The notes: generated from the letters alone by a model not told the origin. DNA of 64,000 nucleotides from Forficula auricularia (GCA_024734495.1 JALMQS010000681.1:7039542-7103541), one strand, 5' to 3'. Shown: positions 1 through 10,383, counted from the first letter of the stretch. Translations and numbers: made by a program.

Positions 1-326
1 TTCTTGCCCTTGGAGCAAACTCAACCAAATTTTGTATACAAATCTGTAGGCCTCTAGAGAGCTAGAAATGCAAAAACTAACCACCCAAAATGGGGGGGGT
101 CAAAAAATTGGTTGGGGTTCGTGGGTTGGGGGCCCGAGGTGGGTGGGGTGAGGGTTGGGGTGGTGGTGTGGGGGCGGGGGTTGTGCACGGGTTCATGGTG
201 CGGGGGTAGGGGTGCTGGATGGGTCGGGGGGGAGTGTAGTGTGAGGGTGGGATTCGTGGGTTGGGGGTTCAGGGGGCGTGCCTCCTGGCTAGCAAGAGGG
301 CCGCCGAAGGCGGGCCTTGCAGCTAG
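1..326 (+). mobile_element. Helitron-like 3' end with G-rich body
   Basis: The segment ends in a GC-rich hairpin (about 288-323, centred on GCCGCCGAAGGCGG) followed by CTAG and then T, which fits the Helitron 3' rule of a hairpin plus CTRR before a T. From about 90 to 290 the + strand is almost pure G/T/A with many GGGG runs, so it has G-quadruplex potential. Bases 1-110 and the hairpin recur on the minus strand at 51288-51800, showing this is a dispersed family. The 5' end and any RepHel gene are not in the window; a short open frame inside is low-complexity and not a gene. Confidence 0.55.
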
Positions 327-429
327 TACATAATATACTTAGACTGTAGTTCCCTAATTGAGTTCTTCGTATTTATACATATATTAAGTTTATAATGAAA
401 TTAGTCATATAATATATCATATTACTAGA

Positions 430-458
430 ATAAAGCCGAAGGCGGGTGTCACAGCTAG
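430..458 (+). mobile_element. Second Helitron-like 3' terminus
   Basis: The same GCCGAAGGCGGG hairpin core followed by CAGCTAG recurs here 130 bp after the first terminus. It is probably the end of a related element lying in tandem, or an alternative terminator. Only the terminal 30 bp are recognisable. Confidence 0.4.
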
Positions 459-1313
459 CTATAAGATAAATCGGTAGTAAAAAAATTATAAAATAAGTTA
501 TTAAGACTTAACATAAAATTTTGAACAAATTAAGTACATCTAACTAAAGTTTTCAATATTTTGAAGACTTTTTTAATTACCCTACTTTAAATGGAGACGC
601 TCGGTCCATGCCCGAACAAATTTTGATAGCGACCGAAATGGTTGAAACTACTTATGGGCTTTTGGGATTAAAAAATGGCAAGAGTTAGGGCTATAATTTA
701 AAACAATCCTTCAAATATTTTTGTCTGGAATTTTAAGGTCTAGAATAATAAATCAATAAGTATGATAAACAATATAATTTAATTCCAAAATTTATTAGTA
801 TTAATTTATTTTAAATTAACTCTTAGTTAAAGATATTACATCAGAATTGTTTTTATAAATACAAGTTATATAAAGGAAAATTTTTATCTCGTTTCTTAAA
901 AAATATAGGAGTTGTGACATATTCAGGAGCTAATTAGAAGCCGAAAATATTTGCGATGACGGATATAAAAAGAGTTTAAGATTGGTGAAAAATAGAAAAG
1001 GGTTGAGAACTTCAATTTTCAGAAGTCATATGAAATAATTATCGGTTCGATTTGACGGCGGCGAGATGTTGAATGTATGCAAATTGGGTATTTATCTCTA
1101 ATGAAGATTTAGAGGGGATTATTGATTTTATTTAATATAACACATGTCAAGTTAATATAAGATTTAATTGAAGAAAAATACGAAATGTGTATGTTTATTT
1201 GATTTATAAAAATAAATGTTTCCTTATGTGTTGTTATAATAAGTTGCTGAGGAAAACATTTTCTAGGCACTGGTCGTTAAAATAAGAATTACAAGAATGC
1301 ATTTTTAATAGAA
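459..1313. other. AT-rich gap without recognisable gene
   Basis: No frame, splice-bounded exon or structured RNA is visible. The stretch is AT-rich unique-looking sequence between the Helitron-like ends and the first TTAA element. Confidence 0.5.
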
Positions 1314-1522
1314 TTTTAGTTGTTTCGCGACAATACTAGCAAAAAGTTAATGCTAGAGTATATAGAACAAACAATAAGGATTCATAATTCATAAGCCCAA
1401 AACTTTTTGACAAATCTGGCAACAGTGTCCGAGCTTGTGCATATTTTATCATAGAAATGTCAGATAAAGTACATTATAAAGGGAGATTTATCAAACAAAA
1501 AGTTCTTAATAGTGATTAATAA

Positions 1523-1670
1523 CGAGGGGTGAACCGCGACATAAAATCGTGTACACCTAATTCCACTTACACTTTTATTTTCAAGTAGAAGACAAAATAG
1601 ATTATCTAATGAATTCCAAAGTAATTCCAAAGACGATGTACACCTAATTCCAATCGCGGTTCACCCCTCG
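1523..1670. mobile_element. MITE with TIR CGAGGGGTGAACC, copy 1
   Basis: Perfect 17-bp terminal inverted repeats (CGAGGGGTGAACCGCGA) bound a 148-bp element. The flanks ATTAATAA and AATAATAA look like an 8-bp target duplication with one change. Two further copies (50714-50879, 63605-63768) have perfect 8-bp duplications. A subterminal GTGTACAC palindrome is present near both ends. It lies inside the TTAA element, so it is younger. The superfamily is unassigned: 8-bp duplications suggest hAT or P, but the TIR is typical of neither. Confidence 0.75.
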
Positions 1671-2056
1671 AATAATAAGAAAGCTGTTGCGACAATGGCT
1701 GAAGCGAAAAAGGTCAAAAAGTACTAAAGTTAACCCACTTTTTAGGTTAAATAAATGCTTTGTTGCCAGCTTGTTTTTAGTGTAAATTTTTCATTATACA
1801 TTTTTCATTATTTATTCATTATTATCTCAGAAACTGTGTTATAACTATGAATAAAAATTTTCTTAAAAAATTTATTAGTTATTGTTTAATGTTGTTTTAG
1901 TTTTTCATAACAATGGTAAGAAGAGTTTCTCAATTATAATTAAATATTCATTGAAGGTAATGGAAGGCAGCCCAGGGGTAGTGAGGAAAGAAAAAATTAA
2001 CACATATCAAATAAGGTGTAATTTATTGGAATCCTTCCTTCCTCCTTTCCTTTCAA

Positions 2057-2095
2057 ACCGACGTTTCGGAGGATTTTTCCCACCTTCTTCAGGGT
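2057..2095 (-). ncRNA. Small hammerhead ribozyme, family C
   Basis: Read on the minus strand: CTGAAGA core, one extra base, a G/C-rich stem II, then GAA followed by ACGT (self-complementary stem III), C17 and a short stem I (AACC/GGTT). All conserved core bases are present. Stem III without a loop is the form known to work as a dimer in Penelope-associated hammerheads. Confidence 0.7.
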
Positions 2096-2217
2096 TTCCA
2101 AGGGTCAATGAATGAAACAAATAAAATGTTTCCTTTTTCTCTCCACAGTAGTGTTCAAAACTTTCTTTGGAGAGAAGAAGGAAACATTTCATTTGTTTCA
2201 TTCATTGACCCTTTGAA

Positions 2218-2256
2218 ACCCTGAAGAAGGAGGGAAAAATTCTCCGAAACGTCGGT
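2218..2256 (+). ncRNA. Small hammerhead ribozyme, family C
   Basis: CTGAAGA at 2221-2227, stem II GGAG/CTCC, GAA at 2246-2248, palindromic ACGT stem III at 2249-2252 and C17 at 2253, the predicted cleavage site. Stem I pairs AACC with GGTT. It is the inverted partner of the motif at 2057-2095. Confidence 0.72.
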
Positions 2257-2618
2257 TTGGAAGGAAAGGAGGAAGGATTCCAATAAATTACACCTTATTT
2301 GATGTGTTAATTTTTCCTTCCTCACTACATCTGGGCTGCCTTCCATTACCTTCATTTAAAATTTCTACCAGCCCGTCTCTCTCCAGGGAAAATTTCGTTC
2401 CAAATAATTAAATATGTATGTAAACTTTCCGATACCTATCCCGTATAGTGCAATGTATAAGAGTCTGAAAAACTCTATCTTTGGAATTTAATATCTCCGG
2501 AACCATATTGTTCATAAATTTTGTTCTGCCACCAATCGATGCAGAAGTATTTAAATAATAATCTGTATAAATTCAAAAAAATCCCAAGAAAACCCATAAG
2601 GTGAAACAAATACCTTAA

Positions 2619-3009
2619 AACAGCTAATCATGTTGAGAGAAATGTTTGATCATCAGTATTTTTTATGTTTGAGCAATAGCTTCGATTTTTTGGATTATCT
2701 GTGAATTATTAAACTAAATGCTAAATTTGAAGTTTCTAGGTTAAATAATTTAAAAGGTAGATACTGTGGCAGAAAGGTCAGATAGACAAGTGTGACTATC
2801 ATATATGCTTCTGTTTTTTATATTTTTTGATACATAACCCTATAAATCTAGCAAGTGACTTTTCGTGATTAAGTATTTAATTATTTTGACAAAAAAGCAA
2901 TTTTTTTAATCATTTGGGCTTACCATCGAAAAAGACCATAAACGTTAAAAAAAAACAATATATTGAAAATCAAGAAAAATAAAGTTTTACAAATACAGAA
3001 AAAATTGGT
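2619..3009. other. Spacer between two inverted TTAA elements
   Basis: AT-rich, no frame or structured RNA seen. It separates copy 1 from copy 2, which lie tail to tail. Confidence 0.4.
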
Positions 3010-3013
3010 TAAG

Positions 3014-3713
3014 GTAGTTTCACCATATGTGTTTTCTTAGGATTTTTTGAAATTTAGTTAGATTAATATTTAAATACTTCTGCATCGATTGGTGGCAAAA
3101 ACGAAATTTATGAACAATATAGTTCCGGATATATTAAATTCCAAAGATAGATTTTTTCTGACTTTTAACATTGCACTATAGGGGATATCGGAAAGTTTAC
3201 ATAGTTATTTAATTATAATTAAGAAACTCTTCTTACCATTGTTATGAAAAACTAAACCAACATTAAACAAGAACTAATACATTTTTTAAGAAAATTTTAA
3301 TTCATAGTTACAACACAGTTTCTAAGATAATAATGAATAAATAATAAAAAATATATAATAAAAAATTTACACTAAAAACAAGCTGGCAACAAAGCATTTA
3401 TTTAACCTAAAAAGTGGGTTAACACTTTTTTGAGGTTTTTTCGCTTCAGTCATTGTCGCAACAGCTTTCAACCTCTTATTAAGAACTTTTTGTTTTATAA
3501 ATCTCCCTTTACAATGTACTCCATCTGAAATTTCTATGATAAAATATATACAAGCTCGGACAATGTTGCCAGATTTGTCAAACGAGCACGGGATTGGCTA
3601 GTAGTGGTACATAAACAGCAAAAAGTTTTAGGCTTATGAAATATGAATCCTTATTGTCAGTACTATATACTTTAGCATTAACTTTTTGTTAGTATTGTCG
3701 CGAAACAACTACC
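3014..3713 (-). mobile_element. TTAA-type element, copy 2 (inverted)
   Basis: Begins GGTAGTTTCACC after TTAA (3010-3013) and ends GAAACAACTACC before TTAA (3714-3717). Its sequence is the reverse complement of copy 1 without the nested insertions, and of 29832-30559. It has no transposase and is non-autonomous. Confidence 0.72.
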
Positions 3714-3717
3714 TTAA

Positions 3718-4335
3718 ATGGATCGGATCGCTGTGATTCATCCTGTGATATTGTGTAAATATGTAATGTGAACTAATGGTTAGGAATGTACACCATATTT
3801 TATTTATTGTAATTGTTTGTAAAATTAAATAATTTTTAATTTTAATCCGGTCCTATCTACAGTTGACTTGTCAACTCTATAGGACATGACATATTGTAGG
3901 TTGTGTATTTTTTGGATAGATAAAAAAATAAAAAAAATGAAAAAACATCTATTCTTTCTGATTTATTTATGTCCTGGAACCCGGTATTTTATTTACAAGT
4001 ATGGATGTATTGATCGAATAAGTCGCTTTAAGTATTGATTGTTTAATAAGCAAGTTGAGTTGTTTCTAGTTTGGTTCTAGGTAGCCAGTTTATAATGCTG
4101 AGAGACGAGCGTCCGGTATAAATAAACGAGGCGGCTTTGGGCAGGGCAACTGCCCACGCTTGCGTAACCACTACTGGGGTCATTCCAATGGACAGCTGCT
4201 AGCTGCATCAGATTATCAACCAGTGACAAATTTTTAAATAGACGAACAATGTGACAATGGCATGCTATGATATAATATTATTAAAAGAGATCGGAGGTTT
4301 AGGAATCAATCATTGGATAGAGTAGAGAAATAAAT
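3718..4335. other. AT-rich stretch, nothing recognised
   Basis: No coding frame above background, no terminal repeats and no RNA gene are visible. A slightly GC-richer patch (4090-4200) has no feature I recognise. Confidence 0.4.
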
Positions 4336-4490
4336 ATTCTTAATGATAAGTAGGTTATAATGAAAGGCAGTCCATAAATTATTTACGGAGACTTTTTCTC
4401 TCCTTCTTCAGGGTATGGAATAGTTATTGATGGGTGAGTATAACTCTGTTCATCGTCCATCAATAACTATTCTCATACTTATTGCAAGAA

Positions 4491-4637
4491 GAGGCGCACC
4501 TTGAGCGTATACGTTGAGACCCGAAAGATGGTGAACTATGCCTGGCGAGGACAAAGTCAGGGGAAACCCTGATGGAGGTCCGTAGCGATTCTGACGTGCA
4601 AATCGATCGTCGGAGCTGGGTATAGGGGCGAAAGACT

Positions 4638-4690
<53 letters not shown>

Positions 4691-4789
4691 CATTCATTGA
4701 AAAATTATTAAGAGTCTCATGCGGTAAAGCGAATGATTAGAGGCCTTGGGGCCGAAACGACCTCAACCTATTCTCAAACTTTAAATGGG
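4491..4789 (+). pseudogene. 28S rRNA fragment (captured)
   Basis: The sequence matches the conserved animal large-subunit rRNA around the D2-D3 boundary, including CCCGAAAGATGGTGAACTAT, GGGGCGAAAGACTAATCGAA, TAGTAGCTGGTTCCCTCCGA and TCAAACTTTAAATGGG. About 300 bp of a >3.5-kb gene is present, with no rDNA flanks, so it is a non-functional copy. The right junction lies at GGGTGAG, a string shared by 28S and the PLE arm and here expanded to a poly-G run. A protein frame on the other strand is an artefact. Confidence 0.95.
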
Positions 4790-4839
4790 GGGGGGGGTGA
4801 GTATAACTCGGTTCATCGTCCATCAATAACTATTCCATA

Positions 4840-4877
4840 CCCTGGAGAAGGAGAGAAAAAGTCTCCGAAACGTCGGA
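4840..4877 (+). ncRNA. Hammerhead ribozyme, family C, core changed
   Basis: Same layout as 2218-2256 with GAAACGTCGG intact at 4867-4876 and stem II GGAG/CTCC, but the core reads CTGGAGA, an A6-to-G change at an invariant position. Probably inactive. Confidence 0.55.
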
Positions 4878-4984
4878 AATTGAATAAAAGTAAATAATTT
4901 CTGGACAGCCTTTCATTATAAATTAAATTCTTAATGACTATCATCATTGCGGGATCATCACTTATCAAAAGGGTGTTGTTTTTC

Positions 4985-5045
4985 ACCCCCATTGGGAATC
5001 GAACCCAGTAACAGCAATCCGGGCCAATTGGCTATTATCCCAAGC
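4985..5045 (-). repeat. tRNA-like (SINE head) remnant
   Basis: On the minus strand GGGTTCGATTCCC is a good B box and a TAGCCAATTGG-like A box precedes it. A related tRNA-like piece lies at 39228-39285 on the + strand. No clean cloverleaf is formed, so a decayed tRNA-derived SINE is likelier than a tRNA gene. Confidence 0.4.
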
Positions 5046-5058
5046 AAACTACGATTTT

Positions 5059-5600
5059 AACAGGAAATAATTCCCGGTAAAGATTTATTTGCTGGAATAC
5101 CATTATTGGTACTCCAATATTACTACCCTAAGTTTTCCCCCAAATCTGTGTTGTGGAAATTTTTCTACGCGCCTCAAAATGAGAAAATTTCGGAGTTTTT
5201 CAGTTTTTCTTGAATAACTCTAAAACGGCTTATCAAATCAAAAAAATATCTACTAGATAAATTAAAGCTCTTTAAGTTACGCGTAATAACAATTTCATCT
5301 ATTTAGGTTAAGTAGAACCGGTACTAGCTATTACTTTTGTATAACCTTAAAACTCGTACTTTTTTCGATTTTTCACCATTTTGATCATGAAGGAGCACGT
5401 TTTCGACAAAGATCAATCTATACATTTTTAAAATAGGTAACCCGTGCAGCAATGAGGTTGAAGTTTGAAGTTTTTTGCAAAAAATCGCAATTTTCCTTCA
5501 TAAAATGAAAACCAATCCTCTAGTAAATTTTGTTGGCTTGAACGTTTTCTTGGACCACTTTTTTATGATAAAACTTACATTTATAAATATCCAGCATTTT
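5059..5600 (+). repeat. Dispersed repeat, copy 1 of GGAAATAATTCCCGG family
   Basis: About 540 bp closely similar to 14962-15580, beginning GGAAATAATTCCCGG. No frame or terminal repeat is clear. Copies differ by small indels, suggesting an old interspersed element. Confidence 0.65.
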
Positions 5601-6745
5601 CCATGAAGCTTTTGAGGACTCGGATCATATCCTCTCCCGAAAATTTAGGATATCTATAAAATCTTAGAGTTTTATCAAAAAAGTTGTCCAACTAAATAAA
5701 ACTTATATCCTGTGATATGCGAACCCTTCTGACATAAGTAAACGCGTTAAATATTTTATTCAAATTTTAATGTTTTAACAGTAATATGGTTGCTTTTTTC
5801 TTTATAACGTTAATAATTTTCATATGTGGGTTTATTCTATTTATCTATTTTCTCTATAGTTATATATAAATTATATAATAGGAATAATAGGATTTAAGAA
5901 GAAAATAATTAAATTTGGGAGAGAGACGTCAAGACCAATATAACTATCTGTCAAAACCTGGATAAAATTTAAAAAACATGACCTTTTTTTTAGCTCCTTT
6001 GATGTTATTTCATTAAATTAAATTAATAACACTATTTGAATAAAAATTCATTAAGAATATTTATAGAAGATCTAATAATCTTATATTTTTCATTTTTCAG
6101 GAGGAAAGAGGTTCTTAACCTTAAAATTCCAGAGTACTGCTTTGAATTTCTATTATATAAGATACATTTGAAATTTAACAAGGCAAATAAATATGAAATT
6201 TTTCTCATAATTTAGAGAATAGTCACGTTATATAGAAATAGATTTTAGACTATTTTCATTTATAACGGTAGGTTAATACCTTATCCCGTAATAATTGCTC
6301 TATTTTTAGACATGTGTTTCATACATATGAAAGAATGAAAAATGAATAGTAGTGAAAGCAATTATTTCATAGTAAAGTTCTATCAAGCTTTAGTATATTA
6401 AACATTATATTTGTGCTATTGTGCAAATATTTTAATAGTGTGATTCATCAAATAAAGACAATTTTGTGTGCTGGTGGTTATGATGTTAATTTAATTTAAT
6501 TCATTGAGATTTATTAGTTGTTTAATTAAATATGTATTAGCATAAATAATTTATAGGTCTCTTTTTTTATCGAGATTAAGTTGAGTTTTCGTGGCATAAA
6601 GAATATTGCATTAAATAGATTTAGTATTAATATTTTTCATGAAAATATAGGTTGTCCTATTAGCAAAAGGATTTTCATATTGCTAGCTCTATTCCCAAAT
6701 TATCAAATCTTAAGCAAGGGTATTTTTCATTTGTCATCTTGGCAT
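5601..6745. other. AT-rich stretch; one weak exon-like frame
   Basis: Mostly featureless. A polypyrimidine tract and AG at about 6100 precede a 37-codon frame (about 6103-6213; RKEVLNLKIPEYCFEF...) ending at a stop. It could be a terminal exon or a chance; no homology is recognised. Confidence 0.25.
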
Positions 6746-6910
6746 AATTAAATTTAATTTAATTGAAAAGTTTTTGTTTTGCCGAGAGTAGCAGAGTTGT
6801 TGATTCACAAGGAGAAACAGAGAGGTTGTCCTCTGCTTGGTGCAAATAAACATACACACATATATATCGAAATTATATATCTGTATATATATTTTATTTA
6901 TTTGTTTGAG

Positions 6911-6949
6911 ACTATAATTTCGAAGACTTGGTCTTCATCATCAGTCCTT
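6911..6949 (-). ncRNA. Hammerhead ribozyme, family A, stem III mutated
   Basis: Minus-strand CTGATGA, extra T, six-base-pair stem II (GAAGAC/GTCTTC), then GAAATTATAGTC. The normally palindromic ACTATAGT is ATTATAGT here, weakening stem III. Confidence 0.6.
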
Positions 6950-7170
6950 TTTTAATTATAAATATTGTTTTCATGGAGTCAATACCGTATGAATATTGAA
7001 AATTTTCGATCTTTACTTAGCTAGGAGCCAGTTAAAAATTTTAACTAATATTTTAAAAATTTTAAAATTTTAACTAATATTTTAACTGGCTCCTAGCTAA
7101 GTAAAGATCGAAAATTTCGATATCCATAAGGTATTGACTCCATGAAAAACAATATTTATAATTAAAAAAA

Positions 7171-7209
7171 GACTGATGATGAAGACCAAGTCTTCGAAAC
7201 TATAGTCTC
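7171..7209 (+). ncRNA. Intact small hammerhead ribozyme, family A
   Basis: CTGATGA 7173-7179, extra T, perfect stem II GAAGAC-CAA-GTCTTC, GAA 7196-7198, palindromic stem III ACTATAGT 7199-7206, C17 at 7207, then TC which pairs with GA before the core. All core bases match. Confidence 0.75.
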
Positions 7210-7404
7210 AAACAAATAAATAACATATATATACAGATATATCATTTCGATATATATATGTATGTTTCCTTGCATCAAGCAGAGCACAACCTCTCTGTTT
7301 CTCTTTGTAAATTAAATTTATTATGTAGCTATAAACGAATTCGGAATAAATACCCTTTGTATAATTTTGTTAAGAATATTATGAAATTTTACAAATGAAT
7401 TTTA

Positions 7405-7680
7405 TTGAAAGAGACAATAAAAGAGTGTGTCTTCTGCTGGAATTATAAATTTTATTTATAACGAGACTATAGTTTAGAGAGCTTTGCCCTCTTCATCAAT
7501 CAGTCTTTTACAATTTTCCATTCATACATTAATTCCTATGAATCAAGTGTAATAGACTGATGAAGAGGGCAAAGCTCTCGAAACTATAGTCTCGTTATAA
7601 ATTAAAAATTATAATCCAGCAGAAGACACATTGTCTCCATCAATATATAAAAATTCTGCTACTCTCGGCAAAAAACTTTC
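7405..7680. mobile_element. PLE family B foldback
   Basis: Arms at 7405-7510 and 7550-7680 are inverted; the right end carries the same TCTGCTACTCTCGGC module that ends family A. It lies directly after the family A copy. The left ribozyme (about 7475-7510, minus) is decayed by an insertion in the core and loss of GAAA; the right one is intact. Confidence 0.7.
7555..7593 (+). ncRNA. Small hammerhead ribozyme, family B
   Basis: CTGATGA 7557-7563, extra A, stem II GAGGGC/GCTCTC (one G-T pair), GAA 7580-7582, palindromic ACTATAGT, C17 at 7591. Stem I is GA/TC. Confidence 0.72.
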
Positions 7681-8060
7681 CATTTAAATGAGTTTTAATT
7701 CATTGAGGGCATACTCATAAAAAAATTGTACGATTTGTTCAAGTTTTGCAATTGTTTAGAACTTTATAATTAATTTCCCATCTGTTTAAATCTAAATGAA
7801 ACACTGCTGTAAATTTGACAGTGTCATAACGAGCAATTCAGAATCCTATTGCTATTGGGAGACCATGTAGAAATAAATTTTAAGAGAATAGTTAAGTATT
7901 TCCTGAAAAAATTACAAAGATTTTTTTTAAGTAATTATAAATATTTTTTATTTGAAAATTTTGCAGTTTGTTCATTCGGAAAGTATTCCAATTGTTAAAA
8001 TTTGTGATTCGAATTTATTAGGTGCTCAAAACTACACAAATTTAAAAAAATCATGAGTTT
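7681..8060. other. AT-rich stretch with short internal duplication start
   Basis: No gene recognised. From about 8006 a 45-bp string (TGTGATTCGAATTTATTAGG) begins that is duplicated imperfectly at 8096. Confidence 0.35.
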
Positions 8061-8095
8061 TTAAAAATTTGCAAATACACTTAATTGATAAAACC

Positions 8096-8320
8096 TGTGA
8101 TTCAAATTCACTAGGTGCTAATAAGACTACAAAATTTTCAAAAAAAAAAAAAAGTGAAAAGTCTTCAAACGAAATGAAAGAAGTAGAAGAAGTAGGTGAC
8201 CCATTTCTGAAAGCTGAAGAGAAGAGAGTTTTGCATTCATTATCAACCAGTTTGAAGTATCTTAAAGAAAGAAAAGTGTTGGTGAAGAGAAAACCGCTGA
8301 AGAACCCATGTCGTCAATGA
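8096..8320 (+). other. Lysine-rich short open frame, uncertain
   Basis: An open frame ends at a stop at 8318-8320; its first ATG is at 8175, giving 48 residues (MKEVEEVGDPFLKAEEKRVL...). Composition (charged, amphipathic, few low-complexity residues after the poly-A run) is more protein-like than most frames here. No signal peptide, domain or family is recognised. It may be the decayed end of a retrotransposon ORF1 or a host exon remnant. Confidence 0.25.
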
Positions 8321-8761
8321 TTTGTGAGGTACCTTGGCCTTGCCGTCGGCTGTCTTGTTGTCATCCTGTGTTGTTCGAATCGTAGCTACCCGATAGGAAT
8401 CGGATCGCCCGTGCTGGAACATGTCCGAATCTTAATAAAATTTTCCTTAAAAGAAATCAATTAAGCAGCATTCCTAACAATCGTTTCCTGAAGAGAAATG
8501 TTTAATTTCTAAACTTATAAAAATAGTTTTTGCCAGTTTGCCTTTATTTAGGCGATGCCAGGCGCCTTAAAATAAGAGAAATAGTAAAAAAATTGGGACA
8601 AGACAAGTAGGTAAAATGAGAAAGTTTATACTTTTTGGGATTTATATGGGAAACAATTTCGATAGGATGTATAGGTTTGATTTGAAGGGCCAGTTATGGT
8701 TTCTAGGACAATTTATTTCGGAAAGCTGTAAAACTACATTTCATAAGAATAAACTATATAT

Positions 8762-9184
8762 CGTCGCCTTATGGCCGGTTGTATGTCGCAAAGTAAATGC
8801 TTTTTACCACTAACCAAGGGTAGATGGTAAATGGAGGGGCTGGGATGGCCAATCAGATAACGAACTTTCAGTGCCTGTCATCTGATTGGCCATCCCAGTG
8901 CCTCCATCTACCATCTACCGTTTGTTACTGGTAAAAAGCATTTATTTTGCGTCATACAACCGGCCCTTAAAGAGTAAACCTGCTAACTCACAACAATGAA
9001 ATTTTACAGGGCAGAGAAAAAACATAATATTGTTATGGAAAAAACTACTTTTCACATTTTTTTTTCTACAACTTGCGATGGTAATTTTAAGTAGCAGTTT
9101 TAATTGGACGATGCTGCATCTCTTTTTCTTTTGAACGGTATTAATAAAAAAATGGAGTTAGCAGGTTTACACTCTAAGCCGACG
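8762..9184. mobile_element. MITE with TIR CGTCG...GTAAACCTGCTAACTC
   Basis: Terminal inverted repeats of about 30 bp (CGTCGCCTTA...GTAAACCTGC) match the empty copy at 54184-54432. This copy is longer only because a second MITE is inserted at 8772-8966, ten bases inside its left end. No coding sequence. Confidence 0.7.
8772..8966. mobile_element. PIF/Harbinger-like MITE, copy 1
   Basis: Inverted repeats GGCCGGTTGTATG are flanked by TTA on both sides, the 3-bp target duplication typical of PIF/Harbinger. The centre holds an inverted GGGATGGCCAATCAGAT pair, shared with 16062-16213 and 55734-55939. The nearly full-length palindrome would fold into a hairpin RNA. A 65-codon frame over the left boundary is not a gene. 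Confidence 0.72.
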
Positions 9185-9552
9185 CTATCATTTTAAGAGA
9201 ACATCTATATATGGTATATAAATTATCATCTGTTGCAAAGGAAATCAAAGGCACCAAAAAAAAACAACAAATCTTTCCTGGTTTTTCTTGAACCTCATTT
9301 TAAAAAATTAATAGATTATTTATTTTTTATTTATGTGAGGCTATTCATTTCGGCAACATTACACCAAAGGATGATCCCAGATTTTTGGTTGGGGGGTGCA
9401 GGACCAACAGGGAACTGTGAATTACAAATAAATAAATCTATCGAATAGGTATTTAAAATTTATTTATTACACAAAATTAAGTTTTCGTAGATCTTCCGCA
9501 AACCTGTCGACCAGATTTATGTGAATGACTACATTCTTTCAACTGATTTACG

Positions 9553-9845
9553 ATGGATGAGGGGGGGGGGGCTGGACCCCTGACCATATCTGGGTACGCC
9601 CATGATTACACCTATAGTTGCCGTCAAAATAGAAGCATATATCTCGCTCAACAAAGGGCCATTGTTGTGGTTTTCAGGGTGAGAGAGGGTAGCGCCAAAA
9701 ACCAACCCCTTATTGACCTGACAACTGACCATGATTTCATTTTCCACACTACCCTCTCACATCCTGAAAACGGCAACAATAGCCCATTAGCCTGGTCCAC
9801 GCTTCTGTTTTCATGACGTAAACTATAGATACATATATAACAACA
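9553..9845. repeat. Foldback sequence
   Basis: Imperfect inverted halves around about 9720 share CCCTCTCAC..CTGAAAAC..CAACAAT..GGCC strings and end in CTATAG. A G-run lies at 9563. Frames overlap on both strands as expected for a palindrome, so none is called. Confidence 0.45.
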
Positions 9846-9940
9846 TAAAGACTGATGTCTGAACATTGGATGTATACTGTAATACATGGCGGCCGAGAGC
9901 TTGTGATTCTCCTTCGTTGGATATTATTAACTATTTGCAG

Positions 9941-10081
9941 GATATCACACTTTCAGATTTCATATTGTTAGGACCGGGAAGGCAGAACCCAATCTCCTCT
10001 CGGCGCCTCTGGATGAATGATGCCGAAACGCACAGGCTAATAATGAGAATAATAAAAATATTGGAACATGAAATAAAATAA
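9941..10081 (+). CDS. Possible terminal coding exon of a host gene
   Basis: An acceptor-like CTATTTGCAG ends at 9940. It is followed by 46 codons (DITLSDFILLGPGRQN...LEHEIK) and TAA at 10079-10081, with AATAAA at 10072-10077 overlapping the stop. The region is GC-richer than its surroundings and is not repeated elsewhere in the window. The frame continues open upstream to 9866, so an unspliced reading is also possible. No domain or family is recognised. Confidence 0.4.
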   Translation, partial: DITLSDFILLGPGRQNPISSRRLWMNDAETHRLIMRIIKILEHEIK

Positions 10082-10383
10082 TTTATTTATTGTTTAAAAC
10101 TGGAATATATTTTTCAATATTATAATAATCTATGAACTTGGTAAGGAAAATCCATACTTAAGTATTATATATAAAGAAGATTAAATTACGTCATAGATAA
10201 ATATTTTCTAATGATGCCATTTGATCAACATATCTGAAAATAATTAAACAATTGAAGGATGCATTATAATTAACTAAATATATATAATTTCCAAAGATTA
10301 ATATATGAAATTCTTTTAAAAAAAATGGATTTTATTATAAAACATCAAAATGTTGAAGAGTTTTGCATGAATATATATACCTA

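Larger units (their letters stand above)
1948..2403. mobile_element. PLE family C foldback with two ribozymes
   Basis: Two inverted arms (about 1950-2130 and 2170-2370) meet near 2150. Each carries a hammerhead motif, on opposite strands. A 12-bp direct repeat, ATAATTAAATAT, flanks it at 1936-1947 and 2404-2415, and the uninterrupted target is seen in the sister TTAA elements. The right end carries about 35 extra bases beyond the arm; this one-sided tail recurs in the other PLE copies. It has no coding capacity. Penelope-like elements are known to carry inverted or tandem pseudo-LTRs with hammerhead ribozymes. Confidence 0.8.
1314..2614 (+). mobile_element. TTAA-type non-autonomous DNA element, copy 1
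   Basis: This is a member of a family whose intact copies (27105-27662, 29832-30559, 53062-53591) start GGTAGTT, end AACTACC and are flanked by TTAA. Here the left end (about 1314) is mutated and the right end abuts TTAA at 2615-2618. Internal sequence from 1320 matches 29840 onward. No transposase is present. It has been enlarged by two nested insertions, a MITE (1523-1670) and a PLE-C foldback (1948-2403). A TTAA duplication is known for piggyBac and Kolobok; I cannot choose between them. Confidence 0.6.
4347..4926. mobile_element. PLE family C copy carrying captured 28S rRNA
   Basis: Inverted family C arms (4347-4480 and 4797-4926) flank a 28S rRNA fragment. An 11-bp direct repeat, ATTCTTAATGA, borders the whole unit at 4336-4346 and 4927-4937, so arms and rRNA were inserted together. 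The left ribozyme has lost the GAAAC half through a deletion near 4385; the right one survives with one core change. Chimera formation by template switching during reverse transcription is an inference. Confidence 0.78.
6757..7309. mobile_element. PLE family A foldback
   Basis: Long inverted arms meet at about 7040. The left arm has the terminal module GCCGAGAGTAGCAGAG; the right arm stops short of it, the same asymmetry as in 19274-20161. An 11-bp direct repeat AATTAAATTTA borders it (6746-6756, 7310-7320), though it is AT-rich and so weaker evidence. Each arm has a ribozyme. Confidence 0.72.

Noticed and set aside
112..333. Glycine/valine-rich 73-residue frame
   Set aside because: Product of the G-rich block and running into the Helitron-like terminator; not a gene.
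4460..4648. 62-residue frame on the minus strand
   Set aside because: Lies antisense to the 28S rRNA fragment.
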